Of a DNA stretch of 64,000 nucleotides, positions 25,401 through 39,200 are shown one piece after another. The notes beneath the pieces were generated by a model. That model had not been told where the DNA came from, made no database searches, and saw only the letters and a program-made list of their open reading frames with translations. The translations under genes and the position numbers were made by a program. Location: assembly GCA_003342815.1 (NCBI GenBank), contig PTEX01000207.1, forward strand, positions 188,154 through 252,153. Reading direction: 5' to 3'. The stretch is from Eudromia elegans. Its lineage: Eukaryota; Chordata; Aves; Tinamiformes; Tinamidae. Position 1 is the first letter of the stretch, and every line of letters starts with the position of its first letter.

Positions 25401-28400
25401 CAGAGATAGTACTGCTTTCAACATACTAACTTCTGAAGCTTCAGCATATTTCATTTGGTGTTCTTGAAACAAAACTGTGAATATTGAATGAACAGAAAAC
25501 AATGTAACATTAAATACTTGGCCTTGTACTATCACTGTCAGTTGCTCTGCTTGCAATAATGTGAAATCAAAAGTGGTGTACAAATACCGTGTGCATTGCT
25601 TATCATGGTAGGAACATGTTAGGGAAAGCATGCCACATACTGATCTCCTCTTCCTGAAGCAAAAGAGAGGCTTTCTGACATTTTTGTCTGAGTAGTCAGT
25701 CAGGTTTGACAACAGTAAAACATCCTTCACCACACCCTTTACTTTTGAGTTGTGTTTTCAGCTATAGGATGCATTTTCCGCTTAAATGTAAAGGCTTTTT
25801 CTACTCAAATGGAAACTGGTACCATGATATTCTGGTGTCTCAAATGAGCACAGTTGATTTTCAGGGATCCAGACTGGGGCTTGGTTAGTGAGAGGCTCAC
25901 ACTGACAGCACCATGTTCCTCATTCCCTGTCCCTCTAACCCCTCCAAACCCTTGTTTAGGAGGCATATTTGCATATTAAAATGGTTTGTGCTGCAGGGCA
26001 TTGTAAATTTGCCCATAGTTAAATAACAGTTGAATGTACTTAAGATACAGCTTCACCATGACAGAGATATTCTGTGAGTGAATTGTCTGAGCCCTCTCAA
26101 TTTTTTATCTATATTTGTTACAACATTTCAGACCATTTCTGCAGTCACTGTTGCTATTGGTATCATCTAGCAAGCCTCTCTTCCATTAAGAGCAAAGCTC
26201 AGACTCCAGATGAAAAAATTTTCAAGAATAAGCAAGTGTTAATCATGATTAATTTATTTATGCTTCAGTCTGAGTGAAATGAGGAACTGGAAATTCCAAG
26301 GACTGACCTTTACTTCCTAAGAAATGTGGAATTTGTGGATGCTGCCATTCAACCTCAGCTATCATTTCTTAGGCTGCCATTGCACACACACACTCATGCT
26401 AGAAAGATACATAGCCTGATTCCTGGCTTGCACGTTCAAACCTGTCCTTACTAACCAAAACTGTGGGAGTTCAATACACAGAAGTCACATTCTGTTTTAC
26501 CTTCATGACTCAATCTCTTTGTTGGCAATTCGTGACCTGATTTTTCCTAAGCAACAACAATGAAAATCAGTCACCAAATCACGTTCAGATTTGTGCTTGA
26601 GAGGATGGAAGCTACTAATAAAGTTAATAACAAGCTGCTGCCCTAGGAATTCAGTTTGTATGATAAAATATTAGGTGTCTACCTGATATTGGCAGGGACA
26701 AACTCAGCTTGCTCTATTCATATAAGGTAGTTCCATGAATAATTAAAGACTCTCTAACCAGCAGTCCTTTGGAAAATAAAACTTTCGGATATGTTACTTG
26801 GGGTGGGAGCACTAGGTCAACAAAACCTAATGAGAGAGATTTTAGCTACCTGAAATATAAAGGAGCTTCTGTTGTTTCTCTAGATGAGATTTTAGACACA
26901 ACTATAAGCCATTTGGATCCTTGGAATTATCTTCTGCTAGTATCCTCTTGATAAATGCAATTCCTAAGGAGGTGAGTATAGGGCAGTAGAAGGGCCTTGG
27001 TTCTGAGTTGGCTTAGGAAACCAGGAGGGATCTATTACATTTTTTCCAGAGTGCATCTTGCTTAAAGAGAGGCTCCTAAGACCCAGATACTGTTCTTAGC
27101 TCCTTGTCTTATGAGGCGAGAACCCTACCTTCAGGCTAGGGGAACAAGAAATTCCAAACTACTGCATTTTATTCTCTACTGCATGGCATATTCTTAGGGG
27201 AAAAAAAATGAGATACTGAAGTTTATGAAGAGAGGCTTGCTCTCAGAAACTCTTCAAAGTCAAAGAGACTTAAAACTTAGGATCTTAAGTACTGTGGGAC
27301 TGGGTCTCTCCAAATGCAGTGGAACAAGGCTTGAACAGTACTTTCCTATTACAATATTGATATTTTCCCATGTGACTTCATTTTGCTACAAGACAGCTGA
27401 CTCCACACAGAGTTGTACCCATTTATTTTGCTTCAGCAAATAAAAATATTTATACTTGTTGAAATCATTTGCTTATGTATGAAAATAGCTCAGAGAGGTA
27501 CACTGAGCTATTTTCAGCAGCAATTTACTCTTATCCTTGCCTGTTAATTTTAGTGCAGCTAACAGTGCAAATGCAATCAGGAGAATCTAGCCTCTTTGCT
27601 GTTTAAGCACATTTTCTACGTGTCCAGGTAACAGTGACTCACTTAGGCCTCTGGGTGTATCACAAGCATTCAGTCTCCATTACAAGTGGAGTGTCTCACT
27701 GGGCTGGCACACTACTCTGCGCTGAAAGGTGGGGCTGACTGGAGGTGGTTCTAAAACTCAGCAAGAACCCCAAATCAGCATGATACTCCCAGATTTCAAA
27801 ATACATACATGCATGAGTAGACAGCTCTAAAAGTGCTCTCAAAGTGCTGCAAAAGAAATGCTTCGAGTTTGCATGTCTAAATACAAGTGACAGCCTTGAG
27901 GCATATTAACCATTTGTAAAACATGACTTTTAGATACACTAACAGCAATAACATAATGACCTAGGTAAGTTTCAAAAATTTTAGACTGGCATATCAAGGC
28001 ATAAAGTTCAAGTTCCCCTCATTCTGCATCTTGTACTCCATATTGTTTCCTTTTTACTTTCTTCCCTGCAGCATTAGGAGTATGTACTTGCTGTTCTTAC
28101 TCATCCTTACTGCTTTTCTATTCTGCTCCCTAGTAAATTATATATATAAAATGTTAAATTGTGCAGATATAATCTTTATTCAAAAAGTACCCCAAATCCA
28201 CATATAGGTGCACATATATACGCACAGATATATAATGCTGCATGCTATATACAGTAAATATATTACAATACAGAAGTCATTGTATGACTTCAGAAATAAC
28301 AGCCAGTTGCATTTTGCCTCTTTGTAGAGGTCTATACGGCTCCAGGCTGTGCCTTTGGGATGCCCTTTGGGATCATGGAACTCCATGTTTAATTGTTTGA

Positions 28401-29329
28401 TTGACAGCTCTTATTCATTTGCTATGCTGTTCTTACTGCCACTTTCAGCAGCAGGCCAGGTTCTCACATGATTTATGGCATGGTACTCAACCAGTTTCCG
28501 TGGCATTGTGTAAAATTGCTCTCATTCAGTTTTCTCTTGAACAGTCCTGGAAGTCTTGTCCTTTGGTGTGTATAGTTATTTATTAGGCTTTGGCAATTCT
28601 TCTGAATCTGAAACACCAGGAAAATGATTGTTGTAGGAAAGGCAAAAATGGATCAAAGAATTTATGGATGGTGTGAGCTGCTAGCCATTCCCAACATACT
28701 TAAAAAGCCTATGGCACATGCACTGTCACAGAGCATGACTGTTGGGTTGCACTGCACTTTGAGATGAATGCTGTGGGATTATTTCAAAAATCAAGCAAAT
28801 AAATAAAAACTGTCTTGAGTCTGTCCATCTTTTCTATCTGAGATCACAGACAAGTGGCCAGAGAAGCCACTTGGAGAAGCGTAACTGAGCATACTTGTGA
28901 AATTGATCCAAACTGAGCCATACAACTGATGCAGTATTCAATAGCTAACAACACAGGAACCATTGCGTGTCTGGGGCAAACTGCCTTTGTTGACAGTCTG
29001 TGAATGCACGAATGTGTTAAACTAACTTTTTCTCTGCAACATGGCGTGGACCAAGCGGACAAGACAGAGGTGCTGCTTTCCTGACAAGCACTGCAGCCCT
29101 GCTGGACTTCAAAGCAGGGGCAAGAAGGGTGTCCACGGTCAACCAGCCTTGTATTTGGTGCAACTGTGCCAACATAACCGCCGCTACCCCTTCCGGGCCC
29201 AGATGTCCTGGTGGATCCATGGAAGCCTGTGCTCGGTGGGCTGCACAGGGTAGAGACACAGCCGGCCCATCCGTCTCCTGCTGAGACTGGCAGGAGGCCC
29301 AGCCGAGCTGCGTGGGCTGCTGCCAAGGA
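22461..29329. other. Intergenic region directly upstream of the DSP promoter
   Basis: This is 6.9 kb free of CR1. It is AT-rich until about 29000, where GC rises towards the CpG island. The longest frame (- strand, 25733-25305, 142 codons) is followed in the same frame by a second one (25301-25035) after two adjacent stops. I cannot assign it to a family and consider it chance. Enhancers for DSP may lie here, but nothing marks them by eye. Confidence 0.65.
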
Positions 29330-30260
29330 CCCCCCCCCCCCACGCAGGGAGCTTCACAGCAAGTGCCAACCCTCGACGGCGAGCGCGGAGGGAAGTGCAA
29401 GGCCGGGGAAGCTGGAAGGCTAGCGCGGCCTGGAGCTCGGGGGCGGTCTGCCTTCGTGCTCGAGGCTGCAGGACGCGGCGGCCGCGCAGGGCGGCGACCG
29501 GGCCGGGCCGGGCCGCTTCTGAAGCTGCAGCGGAGGCGCGGCGGGAGGCGGCGGCGTCTCGCCCGCCCAGGCCGGCCGCTTAAAACCGACGCCGAAAGGT
29601 GTGGCCTCGCCTTCCCTGTGCCGGCGGCCGCGGGACGGGACGGCACCTCCACTCGCGCCGCACCGCCGCCTCCAGCTTCCCCCAGCCGCCCTCCGCCGCT
29701 GCCGCGGCGGCGCCGCCGCCGCCCGCCCCCCGCCCGCGCAGCCGACGTGAGCCTCGTCGAGGAGGTGCCCGCGCTGCCCGTGCCCTCTCCCCGCGCGGGG
29801 CCCGCGTTTGCCTTCGGGCCCCTTGCCCTCTAAGCTCGCCCGGCGCCGTCCCTTGCGGGCGCGGGCTCGGGCTCCGGCGACATGAGCATGAACGGCGGGT
29901 CGCACCCGCGCCTCAACACCTTGGGCCGGATGGCGCGCGCCGACTCCGGCACGGACTTGCGCTACGAGATGAGCTCCCACGTGGCGGGGGGCTGCGGCAG
30001 CGGCGGGGGCACCACGCACACCCACAAGACCTACTACTACCAGCAGAAGTCCTACGGCGGCGACTACGCCTCGGACGGATACGGGTAGGAGCCGCCGAGC
30101 CCCGATAGCCCGCGGCGGGGCTGGGGGCGTGTGGCGGAGCTGGGGGCGTGCGGCGGGGCAGCTGCGGGGCGGCAATGAAATGGCGCCCCCACGGGGCGGG
30201 GCGGCGCGAAATGGCGCCGCCGTATGGGGCGGTGGCGGAGCGCGGCCTGTGTCTACCTGG
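29330..30260 (+). promoter_or_regulatory. DSP: CpG island over the DSP promoter, 5' UTR and exon 1
   Basis: From a run of 12 C at 29330-29341 to about 30260 the sequence turns sharply GC-rich and CpG-rich within an AT-rich neighbourhood, with many GGGCGG/CCGCCC Sp1/KLF-type boxes. A weak TATA-like TTAAAA sits at 29580-29585, about 300 bases before the ATG, so a start site near 29610 would give a 5' UTR of roughly 270 nt; this start site is inference. There is no ATG between 29586 and the start codon. Several long open frames on both strands in this block are by-products of GC richness. Confidence 0.85.
29882..30084 (+). CDS. DSP: DSP exon 1 coding part (codons 1-68)
   Basis: The ATG has G at -3 and A at +4, and a second ATG is at codon 3. 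An in-frame TAA at 29831 blocks any upstream extension. The first 30 codons match the conserved desmoplakin N-terminus (NGGSHPR, NTLGRM, DLRYEM). The rest is a Gly-, His- and Tyr-rich stretch (GGCGSGGGTTHTHKTYYYQQ) that is 11 codons longer than my recollection of the human exon. The segment is 203 nt and ends in phase 2 at TACGG|gtagga. Intron 1, 8,324 bp, follows. Confidence 0.95.
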
Positions 30261-33200
30261 CCTCAAACTGTGCACTTTTTTTTTCTTTGCCCTTTACTTT
30301 TTTTTTTTTTTTCTCCTTGAAAAGGAAACTTATGAAAAACTTTTATGTGCAAGTGAAGAACAGCTTCAATTATCTTATTTTTTTCTTCTTTTATGGATGC
30401 AGATGGTCGATGGTGGCACAGTTGCCTTTTACTTGGTGATGCAAAACAGACTCCATCGACGCAAATGCCTCCCTAGGCCTATGGTATATCCAGCCTCGGA
30501 TCTGGCCGCTGTCACCAGCCGTGGCATGGCTGTGCCCCTGAAACTCAAGCCGCAGCCTAGTGCGGTCCACCTTTTTATGTGCCCCTGAGTTTGTTTCAGC
30601 TTGTTAAAAACAAGCAGAGCAGTGACGAAGGCTTTTCCATTAATGCACATGGTCAGAGGTTTGCAGCGCTGAAAAGTAGGTGCCAGCTGTGATGACTGGG
30701 AAAAGCAGCCCCTGTGAAGTGATAAGCTGCCGTACTGAACCCTGCTGTTGATTATTACTGTTCGATACATGAGAAATGGCCCTGTCAAAGCTGCTGGTCT
30801 GACTACCGATGCCGTGGATTTAGGAGCTGATTCAGAAGGGATGTGGTGGTTTAGTGTTTAACCCTGGTTCTGGTGTTAGGACTTTAGGACTCAAGGTTTT
30901 AAACATGTGCAATAAGCAGATGACAACTTACAAGCTTTATTCACATACACACAAGCAGACGTGATCGCCCTAGCCGAGACCTGGAGCTCTATTTCGGTGC
31001 TTCAGACATCTTAAGAGGACTGTGTAATGGCAGACAAGTTCACATTCTGTTTATATTCTGTTAATTGCTTTGTGCAGCCCTTAGTTTTAGTTCTTTGCCT
31101 TTTGGTTAGGTGTGTGCAGAGGTACGTTAGTTCTAATTAAATTTTGCTGCAACCTGTGTATGTACTATTATGAGAATACCTGTTTATTGTGCTGCAGTTG
31201 GAGCAATTCATTGCTTTTACCGGGAGAGATTATACGCCTTGGGATTCCAAAATGCAGCATTTTGGAAGGCCTGTCTAAATCATGGTGCTCAGCTGCAAGT
31301 GCCTTTAATGATTTGAGGAGACATGAAAAATTAATGGCAGAACATGCTACTTCCTGAGCATTTTCTGTTTCACAGACTTTAATCTGTTTCAACTACATTG
31401 ACTTTGCTGGAGTAACTTCCCTGTTATGCCTGACTTAATGCTAGAGGAGAAATACCTTCCTTTAATTTACCACTCTTTGGCTTTTGTTCCCTATTTTCAA
31501 TCACTCCATAGTTTGTATGGTTTTCTCTAGCTTTCATTGATGCCGTAGCAAGAGTAGCTTAATCAAGAGGCAGACAACCTTGCATCAACCACCCTTTCAT
31601 TTGCTCTCCACAACATGCGTTATTTTTTATCCCCTTTTTGAAAAGGCTTGGGTGGCACAGCGCTCATACCAGAAGTGCCTCTTTGCATTACTGGGAGGTC
31701 TCTGCATGGAGCTGAAGACCCTTGTTAATGGGATTGAGATATATGTATATGTGTTTTTTATATACATGTATTTTAAAATTTTTGGTTTTTTATATATATG
31801 AGAGACTTCAATTATTTGCAAAACATTTTATGTGTTTGGACATTATTGAGTTTCATAGATTTATTTTTAATCAGTGCATTCCAAAATTTTTTTTTCCCAG
31901 ATAAACAATTGGTTTTGCCCAGTTTTGAGCATATGCTCTATGTGCAGAAGAAAAATTTGTGCATGTTGTGTTTGCAGGATCAGGACCTGTGAATTGGTTT
32001 TAATAGTTGTGTTCAGCCTAATATCTTTTGTGTCAATCTTTAGTGGCAAGTTACTGAACTCACAAAACTGATGCTTCCTTTTTTAAAAAAAAATAAGGAA
32101 AATTACTGTAGCTTGGTTTCAAATGCAGTACGATTTGACTTAGGGTCTAGCCTTGTAACTTTTGGGGCGTATTCTGCCAAACAAGTCTGTGCTGAGCATT
32201 GCATTACTCACAGAACAATGTAAGACGCTCCCAACCCTTAGGGCTCCACAAGGTGCTTTTACAACATTCCCGGTTTCTTCTGGCTTGGGAACTCGGAACA
32301 AGCTTGGCCCTAGGAACAGATACGCAGCTTGACAGTGAGTCACATGCTCCAAAACTGCCGATTCATCAGTCAAATATTTATTATGTCTTTGCTGTGGAGA
32401 GATAAACCACAGATAAGCTGTGTAAGAAGAAAAGACAGAAAAGAAGAAATGTGAAAATTATGTAATTTTCAAACTTCACTTTTTTTCAAAAAAATTCCCT
32501 ATCAGGTGTCACACTGGACATAAAAAGTGCCTTAGTGAGTAATAAAAATTCCAGAAGATGGAGAGTAAATAATAAATCTGAATTGCCAAATAGCTACCAT
32601 GCTAGCAGAGCACGTACTGTACTTGAGTCAGCAAAGTCTTCACAATAGATAACTCTGCAGCAAGATAGGAAAAAAACCAAATTGCAGCTCTTCTAACTCA
32701 CATTTTTAAGGTTGTATCTGTGATATCGCTTCCATTTCAAGCTATCCATCTTGGAGAGAATAAAAGCCTCTGTTAAGGGTTTTGCCACATTTCAAGTGAG
32801 ACTTCTCAAGAGGAGGTTTATTTCCTTGATCTTCCTTCCTGAATGCTGGACTATGCATTCAGTTCCTTTCTTTTTCAAACTTACAAATTGGAGAGAGAGT
32901 GCTACCTATGTAAACACTTGTTCAGCCTATTATAATTAGCAAGTATTGACTTTAAAAATGCTGTCAGTGTTTCTGATGATTAATATTATAAACTTCTATG
33001 ATGAAGATGTCCCACTTAGGAGTGTGGGAATTTTCTTGGAAAAGGTGTGGCAGGATTCCTTGTGAAATCCTAGTTCCACGGAAAGTAATTGGCCTCAGTA
33101 GTCTTAAGATTTCAATGCGATTTTTTTTTTTTTACATGTTTCTAGTGGCATGAAGGACCCAGCCATACAAGATACAGGGGTCTTTTGAGGTGTACTGTCA

Positions 33201-36200
33201 TCATGTCCTAACCTGTATGTGTCCTCAGAAGACAGGAGGCTGAACTGTGTCCAAATTAATGCTAATTACATTATACATATATACATATATACAATTACAT
33301 TATACATATATACATAAATATATACAAAGAAAACCTGATCATGATTTTTTTTTTTCCTGACAGTTGCATTCACCTTCTTTTGTGTGGGGGAGGAGAAGTT
33401 GATTTATAATAATTTTTGGTTCTATTTTATACATATTGTGATTAGCCGTCTTGTATCTGTTTCTTTCCACGGGATCTGTATTTGTCATAATCTGCCCATA
33501 TACATATGTGTTAAAGCCGTTTTCTGATACTCGATTTGAGTGTGTATGTGTATTTGCAGGTACACACAAAAACCTATCAGGCAGTGGAAGTTAGTAATGT
33601 TGGGGATGGATGCAGTCTTTGTGCTGGGAATTTATAATCCAGTTCAGGTTTTTCTTTTAGCTTCTTTAGCCTGAGCGTACCAGGTAATCCCTTGATGAAT
33701 CCCTGACCTGTTCAAACAAGTTTGAGTGGGTGAAGGGGAAAAAAAAGATAGTTTTGTTCTACTCAGAGTCAACCTTGCTGTTGGGTATGCGAGTTGGATA
33801 CTTTGAGCCTGTAAAAAAAGAATTTTTAAAAATCTTGCTTTAATTCTTAAATGGGAGGAAAAAAAAATAAAAAAGCTTTTACTTTTCAAAAGTAAAGTAC
33901 TTTGTGGAGCAACCACAAATACTTTACTGGGATTATTCATCTTTTGCCCATATTCTCTGAAATGAGATCTTGGGACTAAGAGGATCCGTTTAGTGCTTTT
34001 AAGGAATTGTGGAGCTGTTGGAAGGCTCCACGCAGCTGCCAGAGCTGTTCTGCATGCACCCCCATTCCCTGCCTTTCTAGACACCCCCGGGTAATAGAGC
34101 AGCCTCCGGACGCTGCTGCCCTGACACAGGCAGGGCTAGAGCAGCCTCCCTGCTGCGTTGCCTGACCTTAGCAGTACTGGGCGAATGAAGAAGCAGATCA
34201 CAACTGACTTTCTCTCTCGCCATTCTGCCATTCATGCCAAGTTCTGCATTAATAGCAAGTCAGATGGACTTGAAGGGGTGGCTGATAAGTGTTTACAGAC
34301 AATACAGAATTTATTCCCAAATGTCATTTATGATCTCTCTCTTTCTTTTTCTTTTTTTTTCCTCTCCTTTAGCTACTTGAATATGTTAGTGGCAGCAGCA
34401 CTCGCCCATGATGTGTTGTGGGGAAGTAGGCACCAACTGTGTTTGGAGTATTTATCTCAACTCTCATGACTCATTGCTTGGCCTTGAGAGCATTTCTCAG
34501 CCCCGTTTGCAGAAGGCAGGAATAGTTAGTTCTTGTTTCTCTGTAAAGCTGTGGATCACTGATACTGCTTACCAGTTAAGTGCAAACCTAGCCCAGGAAT
34601 TGAGGATTCACCAGTAAAGTCCTGACTGAGTTTGACTGCGTTGGTGTATTGCAACAGGGAGATGGTTTCTATTGTAATTCATTCTGCACAAAGCCCAGTT
34701 GCAGCAGCAGTCCTGGGCTCTCCTCTTATTAGAGAACAGGAGCTCAGTTTAGCTAGCAAGGTGTTCTGTCCTATGTGGAGCAAGCAAATCCAAATTCATT
34801 CTTCTACCTTTTGATGTATTCTCATACTTTTAAAACAAAGACACTACACTGTTTCTTTTTCTTTGTTCCTTGAACAGTTAACACCTGTTAAATAAAGTTA
34901 TTTTAATAATGTCTCCTTGAAATTCATGATCTACCCTCAAACTGTCTACCCTCTACTGTCTAAAATTTTGAGTTTGTAGAACCAAAGCAGTACAGCAGTA
35001 ATTCAGGTCCTTGCGAATATGTATGTTTATTAGTTGAGTCCGTGCGTTCTTCTTTTATAAGACCTGGTAAAAGGCCCCAGCTCCAATTCTTTACCTTTCT
35101 GCTCAGAGAGCTGGGATACTTGGATGTGCATGCTACAGGGATATTCTAAAACAAGTGAAAAACCTGTCCACAAAATGGACAAGTGTGTATCTGCTGTCTT
35201 TGGTGCAGCAAGATGGTGTTCACCGATCGAGGTTTAGATACTGCCACAATTAAAGATGAAATGAAATGAAAAATGAAAACGAAATAAAAATGTCTTCGTA
35301 AGAGCAGTAATTATTAAAATGACCAAACATGCACTTCACTCTTTATATAAACAAAACCAAATGAAGCAAGAGACACCCTGACAAAACACCTTGCATGGTA
35401 ATCCAGTTAGTCAGGTGAGGGTTATTGGGATTCCACGTCTTCCTGAGGGACGTAATTTCTGTTAATGGCATCCATGTTACATGGTTGTACTTTGAAAATC
35501 CAGGTTCCTTCTTGCCTACACATTACAATGCCACCTACCATGATCACGTATTAGGTTTCTTTGGTCCACTGTATTTTTCTCTGTGACAACACATTGTATA
35601 TGGCTTTTCTTTGGCTGTTTCCTTCTACCTCAACGCGGGATGTCTACTTACGGTGCATTGACGTTTCTGCTTTGATCTACTCATTCCCATTAAAGCTTCA
35701 GTAAGAGGAACATTATGCCAAAGCTGAAGGCTTTTGAAACTACTTATGAGGAAGTTTCCTGTCACATGGGTAGAAAATACTAGGTTGTATTCATGTCAGA
35801 TTGTGCTAGTGCCAATTTATATGCCAACCAAAACATGTTCAGGTATGGTCTTGCTGCAGCTATTAATCTTTAAATTTGGAGATGGGGTTATCTTCTTGAG
35901 TATATTTGTGCACCTAAATACTCCTCAGGTGTCAAATCTTTGGGTCACGTTGACCTAGTGGAGCTGTACCATTGCACGTCAGCCCCTGTATTGCCACCTG
36001 CTTTCTCCAGGCATGCCCAGTAACGTAGAGTAGCACCATTTCTACTTGGCAGATGGGATGGCAGTCTTTAGGTCTCTCACTGTCATCAGCTGCATTTAAC
36101 AGGCCATTACCTTTTCACCCATTTTACACCTTATTATGTTTGTATCGACTGACATTTCCTGTAAACAGGTAGCTTCTAGAATTTTATCTGAAAATCTAGT

Positions 36201-39200
36201 GCAGACTGCTCCTTGTTTGGGAGTCCTCTGCTCCCCTTTCTTCCTCTTAATGAGTAATTTTTGTGCATCTATGTTAAACAGTCTTCGGTTGTCTGATTTT
36301 CATTATCTGGATTGTAATGCTGCATGGAGTATTCTAATATCATTGGGCTGAACTCAGAATGCTTACAATTCTACTTTTTTTTCTGTCTTACAAATTGGTT
36401 AAGTAGTTTGATTTATTTGAAAACAATTTTTTTCTCAGTTTCTTAATGTGTTATCTGTGACAGCCACTGTTCAGACTTCTTTTCAGTGTAAACTGAAGTG
36501 CTCAGATTTTCTGTTCCCCGAAGCCAGTGTAGACCTGCTGATTTATTGCTGTAGCGATCTGGTTCTCATCTGTAGTTTTTTGGCTTTTATGGACATCAGA
36601 CATTTAAAGCTGTCAGGAGATGATTAAAAAAGAGATTGAAGAAAAAAATATGTTCATCATGTTCTAATAAGAGAAAGTTGGACTTTTTAAATTTCTCTGT
36701 TATGTTTTGCTAATGGTAATAATTGTGGGTGTAATTAATGTAAATTTTAGATGCAGGCAGATGGTTCTAAGTCCAAACACAACAGCGATGCCTAATGAGA
36801 AGGAATGATTCTGGAAAGGAAGCTGATGGGAAGCCTGGCTTAAATCCGACCTGTGTTTTATTTTTCACAGTTGTTTTCTTTCAACTGTTTCCAGGATGCA
36901 GTGGGGTGCATAGCACAGCAGGGCACAACCTTTTTGCAGCTAGGACATCACAGTGCAAGTAAGGAATTGTTTGTGGATAGCATGTTTTAAACCACCCAGT
37001 GAATGTCCAGCTCTGTCTCTGTGTCTTTGAGGGTTTATTCCCTGGCATTAATTAGGAGCAAGCCGAAAAAGTTTCTAAAACACTTCATGCTGTTCAGTGA
37101 GCTGATAGGAAAACTACATAGTATTGAGTACCAAACTTACCTGTGCTGCATAAGAGACAGTCTTCTTTTGCATTGCCAAATCTCTTATTACTGAATCTCA
37201 TCAGAGCCTCTTAAACTTGGTGGAAAGACTTCCACTGAATTCAAGAGACTTGCTGGTTCTGTTGAACTGAACAGGTTTGCATGGATAGCTTTTTGAACTT
37301 AATGTTATATTGAAGATTTGGTCTTTCAGTGATTTGTATTGGAAAAGGTTGCTTACTGCAAGCGCAGCAGTTAGAAAACCAGGCAAGGCTTGGAATCTCT
37401 TAGTTTCTTACCATCTCTTAGTAGTGACTTGTTTTAGTTTGACTGAGAAGTGCAGCAGTTTAGGAACTGCCTGAGCTTGCTTGGGAGCTCTGATCCCGTC
37501 AGCTGGGAATGATAGGTAGCTCGAAGCAGCTTGCCCACGTTCAGCTAGCAGTGGCACGTTTTGGTGACTGAATCCTAGGATGGGTTTATGCTGAAAAGAT
37601 AATGTTTTGGTGCTGTGGGTACAGTAGATTTTGTGTAAATCAGCAATAATGATCCTGCTACCTACCTTGACTTTTTTCCCTACCAGCGCTCTCAGTTCCA
37701 GGATTTTACTTGGAGCCCTCAAACTACCCCTTTTATTTATTTGTCAGAAGATACATCCTCCCACTCCAAGCGCTACATTTGTAATGTAATCTAATTTTGT
37801 AATGTAAAACAACTTGAAATGCTTTTTTAAGACACTGCACTAGCTTCATGTATTTCTGCTGATAACAGGGCCCTTCATACAATTGTACAGTGCTTGAACA
37901 AGCACTATACTAAACGTGCGTAGGGAATCCATCCCTGCTTTCTTCTTATGTTCAAAGTCCAATGGCTGTTGTGGTAAAGTGTAGGATAGCGCAGCATGTT
38001 GGAAAGGCTACCTACTAATAAATTGGCTTTAAGAAAGATCTTGAGTAATTTATTCCTGCTGTAGGACTGAAGAAGTGTTCTCAGTTATAAGTTACAAGCA
38101 TCTGCTTTGTAAGGACTCCTTTTTCCTTTACCATGTCTTTGTTTCTGCCTTCTGCCTGATCCTGTGGTGAAGTAATCTTAAGTCTACTGCTACAGAATTA
38201 TAAAATGACTGTGTTGTTATGGAATCAGAATTAAAACTTTACAGAGAGATTATGCAAGAACATGCCATATAAATAATATTTGTCTCTCTGAAGTCTAATT
38301 AATTCTGTTATTTCATGTAACTTTCTTTCGCTCTTGGGAATTTGTATTATTTCTCTTTGAAATGTGTGATTTGCTATGTACTTACATCGTGTTTTTCTTC
38401 CCCAACAGTCAAAATGGTACCTGTACAGTTTCCAGACGTCAGAACACCATTCAGGAGCTTTTGCAAAACTGTTCGGATTGCCTGATGCGGGCTGAACTCA
38501 TAGTGCAACCTGTGAGTGCTTTTAGTTCTTCCTATCCTGAGCAATTATGAATATTAGAGAGCACAAATGCTGCTTTGTTATCTGTACTTGAGGGCATCTG
38601 GTTCTTCTCCTACTTTCTTCCCTTCCTGTTGTTTGTGTCAGGGAGCTATGCTTGGAGCAGAATAGCCTCTCCTGTCAGCACTCAGTGTTCAGCAGAACTG
38701 ATTAAAATGCATCTGATTAGGACTTTTTAGTTAGATTCCTCCTGTCTTTCCCAGGCTTCTAACACATTCTACTGCACCTTTTCAATTTTAGATCAAGGCT
38801 ACTGTCAGTGCATACAGTTGTTAATAATGTTACAAACACTTATACTCTGTCAGTGTGTCCTGTAGAATATCAGCATCATTTTCTGAGTTACGATGAACCC
38901 GAGCCAGCAAAGGAAAACCCTAGAATATGTTTATTTTACCAAGTGATTCTAAGGAAGTATATGAAATCTAGTTAGAATCTTCTTGGCTGTTTCATTTCAA
39001 ATATGTAAGGATCATCTTTACGGAATGCTACACTAATTGTGTTTGGTGGCTGTGTTAAATAGTGATGCTAGACTCAGTCATGGCAAATGTGAAATGTCTT
39101 TAGTTGGTGCTGCAGTTGAAGGAAAATCAGGATGGTGAGCGCATCCTGCTCAGGTTGTTGAGATCCAAAATCCATTCACAGGTCTTGAAGTAGATATGAT

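Noticed and set aside
28169-28390. AATAAA on the - strand with a 68-codon frame, possibly an antisense RNA end near DSP
   Set aside because: A lone polyadenylation-like hexamer in AT-rich DNA is expected by chance, and no splice or promoter signal supports a transcript.
29017-29833. Long frames on both strands upstream of DSP exon 1 (211 and 173 codons)
   Set aside because: They overlap each other, have no domain, and end or begin in the poly-C and CGG-rich promoter. Composition explains them.
29420-30175. A 251-codon - strand open frame across DSP exon 1
   Set aside because: It lies in the CpG island, is Arg-, Ala- and Pro-rich low-complexity sequence, and is antisense to a certain coding exon. 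GC-rich DNA has few stop codons.
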